DNA of 64,000 bases, from assembly GCF_017491605.1 (NCBI RefSeq), contig NZ_JAFGYY010000017.1:1-64000 (forward strand), read 5' to 3'. The notes beneath the pieces are model-generated. The model had not been told where the DNA came from and ran no database searches. It saw nothing but the letters and a program-made list of their open reading frames with translations. Position 1 is the first letter of the stretch, and every line of letters starts with the position of its first letter. Below, piece after piece: positions 53,513 to 62,747 of the stretch. Source of the stretch: Pseudomonas sp. 30_B. GTDB lineage: Bacteria > Pseudomonadota > Gammaproteobacteria > Pseudomonadales > Pseudomonadaceae. A program made the translations under genes and the position numbers.

Positions 53513-53658
53513 CGCACGAACCCGATCCCCTGCCACCTGCGCGGCGTCGATGAGCAACCCTCGGCGCCACCACCAACCGGCAATACCCCTCCCTCAATTT
53601 CCCCCGCCAAGGCACAATCCGCCCCTCTCGTCTCGCTATCGCGCAAGGCACACCCCGA

Positions 53659-55152
53659 ATGAAGACGCCCGGCGGCATGCTGCTCACCGGCATCGAGCTG
53701 GATCGTTCCAGCCCGATTCCCCTCTATCGCCAGCTGTACCTGCAGGTGCGCAAGCAGATCCTCTCCGGCCGGCTGCCCGGCGGTACGCGGCTGCCGTCGA
53801 CGCGGACGCTGTGCAAGGAGCTGGGGCTGTCGCGCATCACGCTGCTCAATGCCTTCGACCAGTTGACCGCCGAGGGCTTCCTGGCCTCGCGCACGGGCGC
53901 CGGCACCTATGTCGGCAGCGAGTGGGAGGGCCGCAGCGCCGCCGATGCGCCGCGCAAGCCGCCGCGCCTGTCGAACCTGAGCCAGGCGGTGCATTCGCTG
54001 CGCAGCGAGCATTTCAGCGGGGTGTCGTACAGCACCTGGGCGCCGGACTGCCCGACCTCCTTCCTGCCCAGCCACCCGGCCTATGACGCCTTCCCCATGC
54101 TGGTGTGGAAGCGCCTGATGAACCGCCACCTGCGCAAGGGCAGCAAGGACTCGCTCGGCTACGGCGAGCTGAAGGGCCTGCAGCGCCTGCGCGAGGCCAT
54201 CGTCGAGTATGTATTCGACGCGCGCGGCATCGAGTGCAGCATCGACCAGGTGGTGATCACTTCCGGCGCGCAACAGGCGTTCAACCTGCTCGGCATGTTG
54301 CTGCTCAACCCCGGCGACAGCGTGTGGATGGAGGACCCCGGCCATATCGCCGCGCGCATCGCCTTCCAGGCGCAGGGCTGCGAGATGGTGCCGCTGCGCA
54401 TCGATGACGAGGGGCTGGACGTGCAGCAAGGCCTGCGCGAGCGGCCGGACGCGCGGCTGGCGTTCACCACCCCGTCGCGGCAGCACCCGCTGGGCACCAC
54501 CATGAGCTATGCACGCCGCCAGGAGCTGATCGACTGGGCCGGGCGCAGCCAGGGCTGGATAGTCGAGGACGATTGCGACAGCGAATTCCGCTACGTGGGC
54601 CGCACGCTGCCGGCGCTGTTCGCGCTGGATGCCTGGGAGCGGGTGATCTATGTCGGCACCTTCAGCAAGGTGCTCTACCCGTCGCTGCGCCTGGGCTACG
54701 TGATCCTGCCCGAGGCGCTGGTGGAGCCGTTCTGCGCCATCCGCGCGGTGATGGACCGCAGCCCGTCGACGCTGCACCAGGCGACCACGGCGGACTTCAT
54801 GCAGGACGGCCACTTCCTCGGCCACATCCGCCGCATGCGCAGCCTCTACCAGGGGCGGCAGGCCGCCGTGCTGGAGGCGCTGCAGCGCGAGCTCGGCGGT
54901 TTCATCACGCCCACGCCCGCCGAAGCCGGGCTGCACCTGCTCGGCTGGCTGCCCGAGGGCAGCGACGATACCGCCGTCGCGAGGGGCCTGGCCGAGCACG
55001 AGGTGTACACCTACGCGCTGCGCGACTACTGCATCCGCAATTACCTGCCGCCGGGGCTGCTGCTGGGCTTTGCCGCGGTGCCCGAGGAGCAGGCCGGGCG
55101 CCGCGTGCAGGAGTTTGCCCGGGCACTGAAGGCACTTGGCTGGAAACCCTGA
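53659..55152 (+). CDS. MocR-family regulator (GntR helix-turn-helix plus aminotransferase domain)
   Basis: A 497-residue fusion. Residues about 12-85 are a GntR-type winged helix (PLYRQLYLQVRKQILSGRLPGG; LPSTRTLCKELGLSR). The rest is a class I aminotransferase-like domain with the PLP lysine Lys337 in TFSKVLYPSLRLGY. MocR proteins use PLP chemistry to sense amines or amino acids. It lies 126 bases before the TIM-barrel/MFS genes and likely regulates them through repeats at 55176-55222. Confidence 0.9.
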   Translation: MKTPGGMLLTGIELDRSSPIPLYRQLYLQVRKQILSGRLPGGTRLPSTRTLCKELGLSRITLLNAFDQLTAEGFLASRTGAGTYVGSEWEGRSAADAPRKPPRLSNLSQAVHSLRSEHFSGVSYSTWAPDCPTSFLPSHPAYDAFPMLVWKRLMNRHLRKGSKDSLGYGELKGLQRLREAIVEYVFDARGIECSIDQVVITSGAQQAFNLLGMLLLNPGDSVWMEDPGHIAARIAFQAQGCEMVPLRIDDEGLDVQQGLRERPDARLAFTTPSRQHPLGTTMSYARRQELIDWAGRSQGWIVEDDCDSEFRYVGRTLPALFALDAWERVIYVGTFSKVLYPSLRLGYVILPEALVEPFCAIRAVMDRSPSTLHQATTADFMQDGHFLGHIRRMRSLYQGRQAAVLEALQRELGGFITPTPAEAGLHLLGWLPEGSDDTAVARGLAEHEVYTYALRDYCIRNYLPPGLLLGFAAVPEEQAGRRVQEFARALKALGWKP

Positions 55153-55175
55153 GGCCGACCTAGAGCGGCCGGCAA

Positions 55176-55222
55176 AATGGTCATACGAACAAAACAATAA
55201 TGGCTATAGGGATAGCACCATT
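55176..55222. promoter_or_regulatory. Candidate MocR operator
   Basis: Direct repeats AATGGTCATA (55176) and AATGGCTATA (55199) are 23 bases apart, and the second forms an inverted repeat with ATAGCACCATT (55212-55222). Mixed direct and inverted repeats are typical of MocR targets. Confidence 0.5.
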
Positions 55223-55278
55223 CCGGAGCGATAAAAGCACCGCCGGCCACCCCGGCGTCGCTATCAGGAATGACAATA

Positions 55279-56343
55279 ATGAATGCTATCCAAGCCCGAT
55301 TCGCCGACTTGCTGGCGCGTAACGCCGCGCCCGCAGATACGCCCCCGCCTCTGCTGACCCCCGAACTCGCCCGCCGCCTGCTCGACCGTCTCGACAGCCT
55401 GCGCCTGTTCGCCCACGGCTACCCGCTGCTGACCAACCTGACCCAGGGCCGGGTCACGCCCGGCGACATGCTCGACTTCGCCTACCGCCACGAACTGGAC
55501 GGCCTCTCCCTGCACCTGCTGGACGGCGAGCACAACAGCCTGTCGCAGATGACTGCGGAACAACTGGCCGCCTTCGGCGAGAAGGCCCGCAGCCTGGGTC
55601 TTGCCCTGCACGTGGAAATTAGCAGCACCCGCCCCGAGGACGTCGACCAGGCGGTGGCCGTGGCCCTGGCCATCGGCAGCCGCAACATCCGCGTCTACTC
55701 ACGCTACGAGGGTCACCTGTCGCGGGTGATGGACCTGATTGAAGTGGACCTGCGGCGCCTGGCGCAACTGGCCGACCAGCACAACCTGAACTTCGACTTC
55801 GAGCAGCACGAGGAGCTCAAGAGCGACGAGATCGCCGCCCTGCTGCGCAAGGTCGGGCATCCGCGTCTGAACGCGCTGTTCGACTTCGGCAACATGATCA
55901 ACGCCTGCGAGCGCCCGCTGCCGGCGCTGGCCCACCTCGCCCCGTTCATCCGCCAGGTGCACCTGAAGGGCGTGCGCGTGGTGCCCGAGGCGAACGGCTT
56001 CGGCCATTACGGCGTGCTGCAGGGCAGCCCCGAGGATCAGCTCCCCGGCGCGCGGATGCTGCTGGAACTGCTGCTGCTCGGCGACACCGCTCCCCAGGTG
56101 GTGGCCTTCATCCTCGAGCAGGAGAACCACTACATCGCCCCGTCCTTCCGCCAGAGCGACGAGGCCGCCGACCCGTTCATTCCCTATCGCGAGATGAGCG
56201 AAACGCCGCTGCCGCCGGGCTACAGCCTGGAACGCATGCTGGCCGACGAGCATCGCTGGGCGAACAACCAGGTGCGCCATGTGCGCGGGCTGCTGAACGA
56301 GTTCCGCCTGCTGGCCGAACTGACCCTGGCCGACGCCGCCTGA
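55279..56343 (+). CDS. Xylose isomerase-like TIM-barrel protein
   Basis: A 354-residue protein of the sugar phosphate isomerase/epimerase (AP endonuclease 2) superfamily. Probable metal-ligand segments are HVEISSTR, FEQHEEL, ALFDFGNM, QVHLKGV and LEQEN. The ATG at 55279 has AGGA nine bases upstream; an ATG at 55270 is too close to it. Followed 54 bases later by an MFS transporter. The reaction is unknown; isomerisation or dehydration of a sugar or sugar acid brought in by that transporter is likely. Confidence 0.82.
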   Translation: MNAIQARFADLLARNAAPADTPPPLLTPELARRLLDRLDSLRLFAHGYPLLTNLTQGRVTPGDMLDFAYRHELDGLSLHLLDGEHNSLSQMTAEQLAAFGEKARSLGLALHVEISSTRPEDVDQAVAVALAIGSRNIRVYSRYEGHLSRVMDLIEVDLRRLAQLADQHNLNFDFEQHEELKSDEIAALLRKVGHPRLNALFDFGNMINACERPLPALAHLAPFIRQVHLKGVRVVPEANGFGHYGVLQGSPEDQLPGARMLLELLLLGDTAPQVVAFILEQENHYIAPSFRQSDEAADPFIPYREMSETPLPPGYSLERMLADEHRWANNQVRHVRGLLNEFRLLAELTLADAA

Positions 56344-56397
56344 TTCCGACGGTCGCTCCGGCGGCCAACCCTTATCCGTAAACGGTGGAGAACAACA

Positions 56398-57669
56398 ATG
56401 ACAGCACAGGCTAAAGCCAAGTGGCTCCGTTTTATCGTCCTGGTTCTGGGCGGCGGTACCATCTACAAGCTCGCCAACCTCAAGGACGCCTTCTACATCC
56501 CCATGCAGGAACACATGGGGCTGACGCACACGCAGATCGGCACCCTGCTCAGCGTCAACGCCATCGTCGCCACTGCGCTGTTCGTGGTCGGCGGCTTCCT
56601 CGCCGACCGCTTCGAAACGCGCCGGCTGATCCCCGTCGGCCTGATCGGCATGGGCGCGCTGGGTGTGTACCTGGCGACCTTCCCCGGCTACAGCCAGTTG
56701 CTGATCGTCTTCAGCCTGCTGGCGATCTGCGCCGACTGCATCTTCTGGCCGTCGCTGCTCAAGGCGATCCGCAACCTGGGCAATGACGACGAGCAGAGCC
56801 GCCTGTTCGGCTTCCTCGAAGGCGGCCGCGGGGTGGTCGATACGCTGGTGGCCTTCTCCGCCCTGGGCGTGTTCGTTGCCCTGGGCTCCGGCGCGGCCGG
56901 CCTGAAGGCGGCGATCCTGTTCTACTCGGGGATCGACATCCTGGTCGGCGTGATCACCCTCTTCCTGCTGCGCGAAGCCCCCAAGGCCAATGGCGCCGCC
57001 GCGGCCAAGGCCGAGCCGCAGGGTCTCTCCGGCCTGCTGGAAGCCGTGCGTACGCCGGGCATCTGGCTGGTCAGCCTGAACGTGTTCATGGTCTACATCG
57101 TCTACTGCGGCCTAACCTACTTCATCCCCTACCTGAAGGACATGTACCAGCTGCCGGTGGCCCTGGTCGGCGCCTACGGCATCATCAACCAGTACTTCCT
57201 CAAGGTGCTGGGCGGCCCGCTGGGCGGCTACGTTGCCGACAAGCGCCTGAAGAGCCCGAGCCGCTACCTGAAATGGGCCTTCGTCGCGCTGCTGCCGCTG
57301 ATGCTGGTGATCCTCAGCATTCCCCGTGGCGAGAGCTACATCTACGCCGGCATGGCCGCGACCCTGTCCTTCGCCCTGGTGGTGTTCACCATGCGCGGCG
57401 TGTTCTGGGCGCCGATGAGCGAAGTGGGCATCCCCTCGCGCATCACCGGCTCGGCCTTCGGCATCGGCTGCCTGATCGGCTACGCGCCGGGCATGTTCGC
57501 CTACATCATCTACGGCTCGCTGCTCGACCATTATCCGGGCGAACAGGGCTACACCTACGTGTTCAGCCTGATGAGCATCCTGGCGGTGGTGGGCGTGCTG
57601 GTCTCCGGCCTGCTGCAACGCATGGTGAACAAGCGTGCGGCGGCTCCGGTGGCGGAGGCGCTGGCGTAA
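56398..57669 (+). CDS. MFS transporter
   Basis: A 423-residue inner-membrane carrier with 12 predicted helices and the MFS loop motif GGFLADRFETRR between helices 2 and 3. It is co-directional with the TIM-barrel gene and probably transports its substrate. It has some resemblance to YihN-like transporters, but the substrate cannot be told. Confidence 0.87.
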   Translation: MTAQAKAKWLRFIVLVLGGGTIYKLANLKDAFYIPMQEHMGLTHTQIGTLLSVNAIVATALFVVGGFLADRFETRRLIPVGLIGMGALGVYLATFPGYSQLLIVFSLLAICADCIFWPSLLKAIRNLGNDDEQSRLFGFLEGGRGVVDTLVAFSALGVFVALGSGAAGLKAAILFYSGIDILVGVITLFLLREAPKANGAAAAKAEPQGLSGLLEAVRTPGIWLVSLNVFMVYIVYCGLTYFIPYLKDMYQLPVALVGAYGIINQYFLKVLGGPLGGYVADKRLKSPSRYLKWAFVALLPLMLVILSIPRGESYIYAGMAATLSFALVVFTMRGVFWAPMSEVGIPSRITGSAFGIGCLIGYAPGMFAYIIYGSLLDHYPGEQGYTYVFSLMSILAVVGVLVSGLLQRMVNKRAAAPVAEALA

Positions 57670-57679
57670 CGTCTGCAGC

Positions 57680-57807
57680 GTAGGGCGTACAACCGTTCGC
57701 GGTTGTACGCCGATTCACTCTGGATCACCGTCGGCGCCGTTATCCGGTTTGGAGTGCCTTGAGGCAAAGGCTAACCGGCGTATAACGCGGAGCGTTATGC
57801 GCCCTAC
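57680..57807. repeat. Two family D hairpins
   Basis: Hairpins at 57680-57711 (ACAACCG/CGGTTGT core, TTCG loop) and 57777-57807 (ATAACGC/GCGTTAT core, one G-T pair). They lie between convergent units. Confidence 0.85.
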
Positions 57808-57937
57808 GGGGCTCGGATGAACCGGCTACCAGCCCCGCCGGAGTACGGCCGGCTTGATCCGTACCGCGCGCTGCCCGCTGGCGGCAGCGAATCACGAGAA
57901 TGCCCCCGACATCTCGTTCATCCTTGCCGGCAAGCGT

Positions 57938-58180
57938 TCACTTCTCATTACCGCAGAACAGCCCCCACGCCGGATAACGCAGGCGATGCAGTTGCCCGGC
58001 GCTGTCCTCGTAGACCATCTCCACTTCACGGATACCGCAGAAGCTCAGGTCCGCCGGTTGCACCACGCGCTGGATGTCGAGTTGCTGGCCGTAGTGGTAA
58101 TCCTCTGCCGTCGCTACGTCCTGCGCGGCAAGCGCCGCTCCGGTGAGTGCGAAGCAAGCCAGTGCAATCAGCACTTTCAT
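57938..58180 (-). CDS. DUF2790 small secreted protein
   Basis: An 80-residue protein with a signal peptide (1-19, ending ALA) and a DUF2790 core: YHYGQQLDIQRVV, two Cys (FCGIREVEMVYEDSAG and LFCG) that may form a disulphide. The family is common in Pseudomonas and has no settled function. It overlaps the cytochrome b561 gene by four bases and is the last gene of the peroxidase operon. Confidence 0.85.
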   Translation of the reverse strand: MKVLIALACFALTGAALAAQDVATAEDYHYGQQLDIQRVVQPADLSFCGIREVEMVYEDSAGQLHRLRYPAWGLFCGNEK

Positions 58181-58737
58181 GGCCGTTCTCCGGCGGGGTC
58201 GTTGGGCATGGGCGCGCCGGTCATGCTGGGCAACACCGCATCGCGGCGGATGAGCCCATGGAACAGCGCGGCGGCAAGGTGCAGGAGGATGGTGAGCAGC
58301 AAGGCATAGGCGATCACGCTGTGGGCGCCGCGAAGGACGGTGTGCAGTTCCACCGAGGGCGAAACCAGCGCGGGCAGCTCGAAACCTCCCCAGAGCACCA
58401 CCGGGTAGCCGCCGGCGGATTGCATGGTCCAGCCCACCAGCGGCTGGGCGAGCAGCAGGCCGTAGAGCGCCAGGTGCGAGAGGTGCGCGGCGCCGCGTTG
58501 CCAGCCGGGCATGTCGTTGGGCAGCGGCGGGACCCGGTGGGTCAGGCGCACGACGATGCGCAGCAGGACGAGGACCAGCAGCGCGGCACCCAGCGGCTTG
58601 TGGATCGCGACCAGCATGGCGTGACGCGGGGAGACGCTGGCGACCATGCCCAGGCCGATCAGCAGCATGGCCAGCACCAGCGGCGCCATCAGCCAGTGGA
58701 GAATGCGCAGGGAGAGCGGGAAGTAGGTCGGTTTCAT
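58177..58737 (-). CDS. Cytochrome b561-family membrane protein
   Basis: A 186-residue di-haem b561 protein with four membrane helices and haem-ligand histidines in LRILHWLMAP, AIHKPLG, RGAHSVIAYALL and ILLHLAAALFHG. It can pass electrons from the quinone pool to the periplasm. Its ATG overlaps the stop of the catalase-like gene by one base, so it probably reduces that peroxidase. Confidence 0.9.
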   Translation of the reverse strand: MKPTYFPLSLRILHWLMAPLVLAMLLIGLGMVASVSPRHAMLVAIHKPLGAALLVLVLLRIVVRLTHRVPPLPNDMPGWQRGAAHLSHLALYGLLLAQPLVGWTMQSAGGYPVVLWGGFELPALVSPSVELHTVLRGAHSVIAYALLLTILLHLAAALFHGLIRRDAVLPSMTGAPMPNDPAGERP

Positions 58738-59783
58738 CAGTTGTTCTCCTGGGCCTGCTCGTGGGTACGGCGGTTGAAGGATTCCGAGTAGGCGGCCGAG
58801 CGTGCGCTGAGCAGCGGGTCGTCGGAGGCGCGGATGCCGTCGGGGAGGATCAGCGGGTCGTAGTTGACGTCGCGGCAGTCGCCGCCGATCTCCGCTTGCA
58901 GGCGTTCGATCACCAGTTCGCCGGCGTCCACCTGGCGGCGCTCTTTCGGCCAGGCCTGGGTGGCATCGGCGGTGCTGTCGCCGGGTTCGCCGAGGGTGAA
59001 TTGCAGGCGCCAGCGCAACGGGCCGGCGGCGAGGCGCTGGGTCAGCTCGGCGGCGAGGAAGTTGGCGTCGCCGCGCTTGTCCGCCGCCAGCGGCTCGTAG
59101 GGAGCGACGGGCTGCACGGACCAGCGCACCGGCTGCTCGCGCCCTTCCCTGTCCACCAGGTAGAAGGCGTTGAGGCCGTAGTAGGCGCTGTTGGCGTAGC
59201 TGGAGGACGGTGTCGAGGACTTCGCCCAGTCGCGGAAGGCCTGGGTTTCCGGGTGGGCCTTGAAGAAGGCGCCGGCCTTTTCCGGGTCGGGCTTGCCGGT
59301 GCCGGGTTGCGGGGCGGTCGCCTTCTGCAGCTCGTAGAAGCTGGCGACGTCGCGCACCACGAAGACCGGCATGGCGTTCATACCGGTGCGCCACTCTTGT
59401 CCATCGGCCGGTAAAAAGCGCAGGGCCAGGCTGCGGATCGGCGCGGCGCCGTCGCTGGCCGCCGGGTTGCCGCCGGGAATGGCCAGGCGCCCCACCACCG
59501 GTACACGGCCCGGTGCGAAGACACTGGCCCGCGACAATGCGGCGGCGCCCCCGTTGCTCTCGAAGTGGCCGATCACGCACAGGCCCTTGGCGTGGTTGCG
59601 CCGGTAGCCGGGGTGGACGCCGCCGTTGGCTTCCAGGGTATTGATGACCTTGGCCGGGGTCAGCCGCTGCGGGTCGAGCCAGCCGGCCGTGTAGGCGAAG
59701 ACGGCGGCGGTGCCCAGCACCACGGCGCCGATGGCGGCCAGGCGCAAGGGCATATTCGGACCAGTGGGCGGGGTATCTGTCAT
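58737..59783 (-). CDS. Catalase-related peroxidase, membrane-anchored
   Basis: A 348-residue short catalase-fold (SrpA-like) protein. An N-terminal membrane anchor (about 10-30) suggests a periplasmic haem domain. Catalase features are the distal His region (GGVHPGYRRNHAKG), FxxxG segments and a proximal R-x-x-x-Y-type ligand near the end (SARSAAYSE). Short members act as peroxidases using an organic or protein electron donor, here likely the b561 protein. The ATG at 59783 is preferred over a TTG at 59789. Confidence 0.87.
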   Translation of the reverse strand: MTDTPPTGPNMPLRLAAIGAVVLGTAAVFAYTAGWLDPQRLTPAKVINTLEANGGVHPGYRRNHAKGLCVIGHFESNGGAAALSRASVFAPGRVPVVGRLAIPGGNPAASDGAAPIRSLALRFLPADGQEWRTGMNAMPVFVVRDVASFYELQKATAPQPGTGKPDPEKAGAFFKAHPETQAFRDWAKSSTPSSSYANSAYYGLNAFYLVDREGREQPVRWSVQPVAPYEPLAADKRGDANFLAAELTQRLAAGPLRWRLQFTLGEPGDSTADATQAWPKERRQVDAGELVIERLQAEIGGDCRDVNYDPLILPDGIRASDDPLLSARSAAYSESFNRRTHEQAQENN

Positions 59784-59825
59784 TTCCAATTCCTCGGGCT
59801 TACGCTGAATGCGTTGAGCGGGTAC

Positions 59826-59851
59826 GACGCACCGCCTGCCGGGTTATTCCC
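59826..59851 (-). promoter_or_regulatory. ECF-type promoter of the peroxidase operon
   Basis: Minus strand GGGAATA (59851-59845), 15 bases, CGTC (59829-59826), then the catalase-like start 43 bases on. The identical boxes and spacing face the sigma factor gene, so the ECF sigma factor probably reads both. Confidence 0.75.
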
Positions 59852-59884
59852 GAGAACTGCGAAAGATTTATTTTTTCGCGCCGA

Positions 59885-59910
59885 GGGAATAGATCGCCAC
59901 GGCATTCGTC
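59885..59910 (+). promoter_or_regulatory. ECF-type promoter of the sigma/anti-sigma operon
   Basis: GGGAATA (59885-59891), 15 bases, CGTC (59907-59910), 34 bases before the sigma factor ATG. Fits autoregulation. Confidence 0.75.
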
Positions 59911-59944
59911 CTTACCGCTCGAACCCACCACTACCGACGTTGCG

Positions 59945-60454
59945 ATGCATTCACTGGACGATCACTCACTGCGCGAACTGCTGCCCCGGCTGCGGCGCTT
60001 CGCCCTGTCGCTGACCCGCAGCGCCAGCAGCGCCGACGACCTGGTCCAGGCGACCCTGGAGAAAGCGCTGTCGGCCTGGACCGGCCGGCGCGCGGACGGC
60101 GACCTGCGCGCCTGGCTGTTCTCGATCCTCTACCGGCACTTCGTCGATGGGCAGCGCCGCGCGAAACGCTACGCGCGCATCCTCAGCCTGTTCGGCGCGG
60201 ACAGCGCGGTGAGCGCCTCGCCCGAGGAGATCGTCAGCGCCCGCTCGACCCTGGAAGCCTTCGAGCGCCTGCCCGCCGAGCAGCGTGCGCTGCTGACGCT
60301 GGTCAGCGTCGAGGGCCTGAGCTACCGCGAGGCGGCCGAAGCACTGGATATTCCCCTGGGCACCGTCATGTCCCGCCTGTCGCGCGCCCGCACGGCGCTG
60401 CGCGCGCTGAGCGAAGGGCAGACGGCGACTCCTTCTTTGCGGGTACTGAAATGA
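59945..60454 (+). CDS. ECF sigma factor
   Basis: A 169-residue extracytoplasmic-function sigma factor: region 2 (about 12-75, SADDLVQATLEKALSAW) and region 4 (about 105-155, SYREAAEALDIPLGTVMSRL). It overlaps the anti-sigma gene by four bases and is divergent from the peroxidase operon. The signal is probably peroxide, hypochlorite or a similar oxidant, inferred from the target genes. Confidence 0.92.
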   Translation: MHSLDDHSLRELLPRLRRFALSLTRSASSADDLVQATLEKALSAWTGRRADGDLRAWLFSILYRHFVDGQRRAKRYARILSLFGADSAVSASPEEIVSARSTLEAFERLPAEQRALLTLVSVEGLSYREAAEALDIPLGTVMSRLSRARTALRALSEGQTATPSLRVLK

Positions 60455-61197
60455 ACGAACGCATTCCCGACGAGCACGACCTGCACGCCTATCTCGACGA
60501 CCAGTTGGACCCGGCCCGCCGCCAGTGGGTGGAAGCCTGGCTGGCGGCCCACCCCGAGGACGCGCGGCGCGTGGAAGGCTGGCGGCAGGATGCCCAGCAG
60601 CTGCGCGCGGCCTTTGCCGGCCAGGGGCGTGGCGCGTTGCCTGAACAACTCGACCCGGCGCGGATTCGCCGCACCCTCCAACAGCGTCGGCGCTCGCGAC
60701 TGGCCACGGCGGCGGCGCTGTTCGTGGCGCTGGGCGTTGGCGGGCTGGGCGGCTGGCAGATGCGGGGCGATAGCCTGGCGCGCAACTCGGTGCCGATGCA
60801 GGACGCGGTGCAGGCGTACCGGCTGTTTGCCGATGTCAGTCAGAGCGGCCTGGATCTGCGCGATGGCGGCGACCTGCGCAACTGGCTGGCCCACTACCTG
60901 AAGGATGCCCCGCCACCGCCGGCGCTGGACCGGGTCGGCCTGAAGACCGTCGGCGCGCGGCTGCTCGCCACCGAACAGGGCGCGGCGGCGCTGGTGATCT
61001 ACGAGGACGGCCAGGGCCGGCGCCTGACCTTCTTCATCCGCCCGCCGGGCCCGCGCCACGAGATGCTGCCGCAGGGGCAACGCACCGACGGCGATCTGCT
61101 GACGCGCTACTGGAGCCAGGGCGGGTACAACTATGCGGTGGTGAGCCGCAGTGACGATCCGCAAGCGCGGGTTGTGGGGGAGATGGTGGGGTTCTAG
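60451..61197 (+). CDS. Transmembrane anti-sigma factor
   Basis: A 248-residue protein with an N-terminal cytoplasmic anti-sigma-like domain (1-80, HDLHAYLDDQLDPARR), one membrane helix (about 84-102) and a periplasmic sensor domain (103-248). No CHCC zinc motif is seen. It is coupled to the sigma gene by an ATGA overlap and should hold it inactive until a periplasmic signal arrives. Confidence 0.88.
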   Translation: MNERIPDEHDLHAYLDDQLDPARRQWVEAWLAAHPEDARRVEGWRQDAQQLRAAFAGQGRGALPEQLDPARIRRTLQQRRRSRLATAAALFVALGVGGLGGWQMRGDSLARNSVPMQDAVQAYRLFADVSQSGLDLRDGGDLRNWLAHYLKDAPPPPALDRVGLKTVGARLLATEQGAAALVIYEDGQGRRLTFFIRPPGPRHEMLPQGQRTDGDLLTRYWSQGGYNYAVVSRSDDPQARVVGEMVGF

Positions 61198-61209
61198 CGC
61201 GGGCTGGAT

Positions 61210-61681
61210 AGGAGCGGACGTTGTCCGCCGTTCGCGGGCATGGCCCGCTCCTACGCGAGTCCGAACGCTGGACATGACATTCGCCGGAACGCACTGCTGT
61301 AGGAGCTGGCCATGCCTGCGATAAACCGAGCATGGAAACATCGCGGACGGAGTCCGCTCCAACGGGTGTTTGGCCGGTCAGGGCAGCGCGGGCTCGCTGA
61401 TTGTGCAGGAGCGGACGTTGTCCGCCCTTCGCGGGCATGGCCCGCTCCTACGGGACCCCGAACGCGGACGCGACGCTCGCCGGAAAGCACTGCTGTAGGA
61501 GCTGGCCACGCCTGCGATAAACCGAGCACGGAAACATCGCGGACGAAGTCCGCTCCTACGGGTGTCTGACCGGTCGGATCAGCGAGGGGCTAGCCGATTT
61601 TGTTGGAGCGAGCTTGCTCGCGAACCCCGCGTCACGCCGGACAGTCCGGTGCAATGCGTTCGCGAGCAAGCTCGCTCCTAC
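61210..61681. repeat. Tandem 197-bp composite repeat followed by a family B hairpin
   Basis: The gap 61198-61719 has no gene. Two near-identical units of 197 bases (61210-61406 and 61407-61603) each hold a GTCCGC/GCGGGC-type arm, a GGAGCTGG..CTGCGATAAACCGAGCA section and a family C arm. A family B hairpin (61602-61681) begins exactly where a third unit would start. Confidence 0.8.
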
Positions 61682-61719
61682 AGGTTCATACCCACCCCTG
61701 AGCGGGGTGTGGACGAGGC

Positions 61720-62712
61720 TCAGCCGTCGACGCGCTCGCCGCACAGGTCAAGGGCGAACAGGCGTTCCACCTCGGACGGCGCCAGGCCGCTGCCCAGCAG
61801 GCTGAACAGCTTGCCCAGCGCCGCTTCGCGGGTCATGCCGCCACCGGAAACCAGTCCCGCATCGCGCAGGCGACTGCCGGCGGCATAGATATCGAAAGCC
61901 ACGTGCCCCTGCGGACACTGGCTGATCGCTGCCAGCACCACGCCGCGCGCATGGGCTTCACGCAGTGCGCCGAGCAGCTCTTCGTTGTCCGAAGGACCGG
62001 TGCCGCTGCCATAGCACTCCAGTAACAGCGCCTGTACGCCACTGCCCAGCAGCGCGCGCAGGTGTTCGGCACGCAGGCCGGGGAACAGCGGCAGCACGGC
62101 GAGATTCACCGGCTGGCGCGGTTGACGGTAATCCAGCGCGGCAGGAATCGATTCGGCGCGCTCGCCATGGCGCTCGCGCGGCAGCATCGCAAAGGCGTCG
62201 AAGGCCTCGCTGCGCAGCTTGGTGACGCGGGCGCCGTGCATCAGCTCGCCATTGAAGTAGAGCCAGACGCCCGGCTCGACGCCGGCCTCCAGGGCCTTCA
62301 GGCTGCCCAGGAGGTTGGCCGGCGCATCGCTGCCCGGTACGCCCATGGGCTGCATGGAGCCGGTCAATACCACCGGCACGTCCAGGCCCAGCAGCAGGAA
62401 GGACAGCGCGGCGGCGCTATAGGCCAGGGTGTCGGTGCCGTGCAGCACCAGCACGCCGTCATGGCCGCCCTGCTCCACCGCCTCGACGATGGCGTCGCGC
62501 ATGGCCAGCCAGTTGGCCTGGGTCATGTTGGCGCTGTCGAGCAGCGGCTGCAGTTCGGCAAAGGACCAGTCGAGGCGAATCTCGCCGTGCCCTTGCAGCT
62601 GTTCACGCATGCGAGCTTCGAAACCGCCAGCCGGCGCCAGACCTTCGGCGGTCTGCAGCATGCCGATGGTGCCGCCGGTATAGAGGACGAAAAGGTTCTT
62701 CACGCGGCGCAT
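61720..62712 (-). CDS. ansA: Type I L-asparaginase
   Basis: A 330-residue cytoplasmic-type asparaginase (no signal peptide). Catalytic Thr12 (LYTGGTIG) and the Thr93-Asp94 pair (HGTDT) are intact. It hydrolyses L-asparagine to aspartate and ammonia. It is downstream of the sodium:alanine symporter gene on the same strand but separated by a hairpin, so co-expression may be partial. Confidence 0.92.
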   Translation of the reverse strand: MRRVKNLFVLYTGGTIGMLQTAEGLAPAGGFEARMREQLQGHGEIRLDWSFAELQPLLDSANMTQANWLAMRDAIVEAVEQGGHDGVLVLHGTDTLAYSAAALSFLLLGLDVPVVLTGSMQPMGVPGSDAPANLLGSLKALEAGVEPGVWLYFNGELMHGARVTKLRSEAFDAFAMLPRERHGERAESIPAALDYRQPRQPVNLAVLPLFPGLRAEHLRALLGSGVQALLLECYGSGTGPSDNEELLGALREAHARGVVLAAISQCPQGHVAFDIYAAGSRLRDAGLVSGGGMTREAALGKLFSLLGSGLAPSEVERLFALDLCGERVDG

Positions 62713-62747
62713 GCCAGTGCTCTTGTAGGAAAGTTCACAGGATAAAC

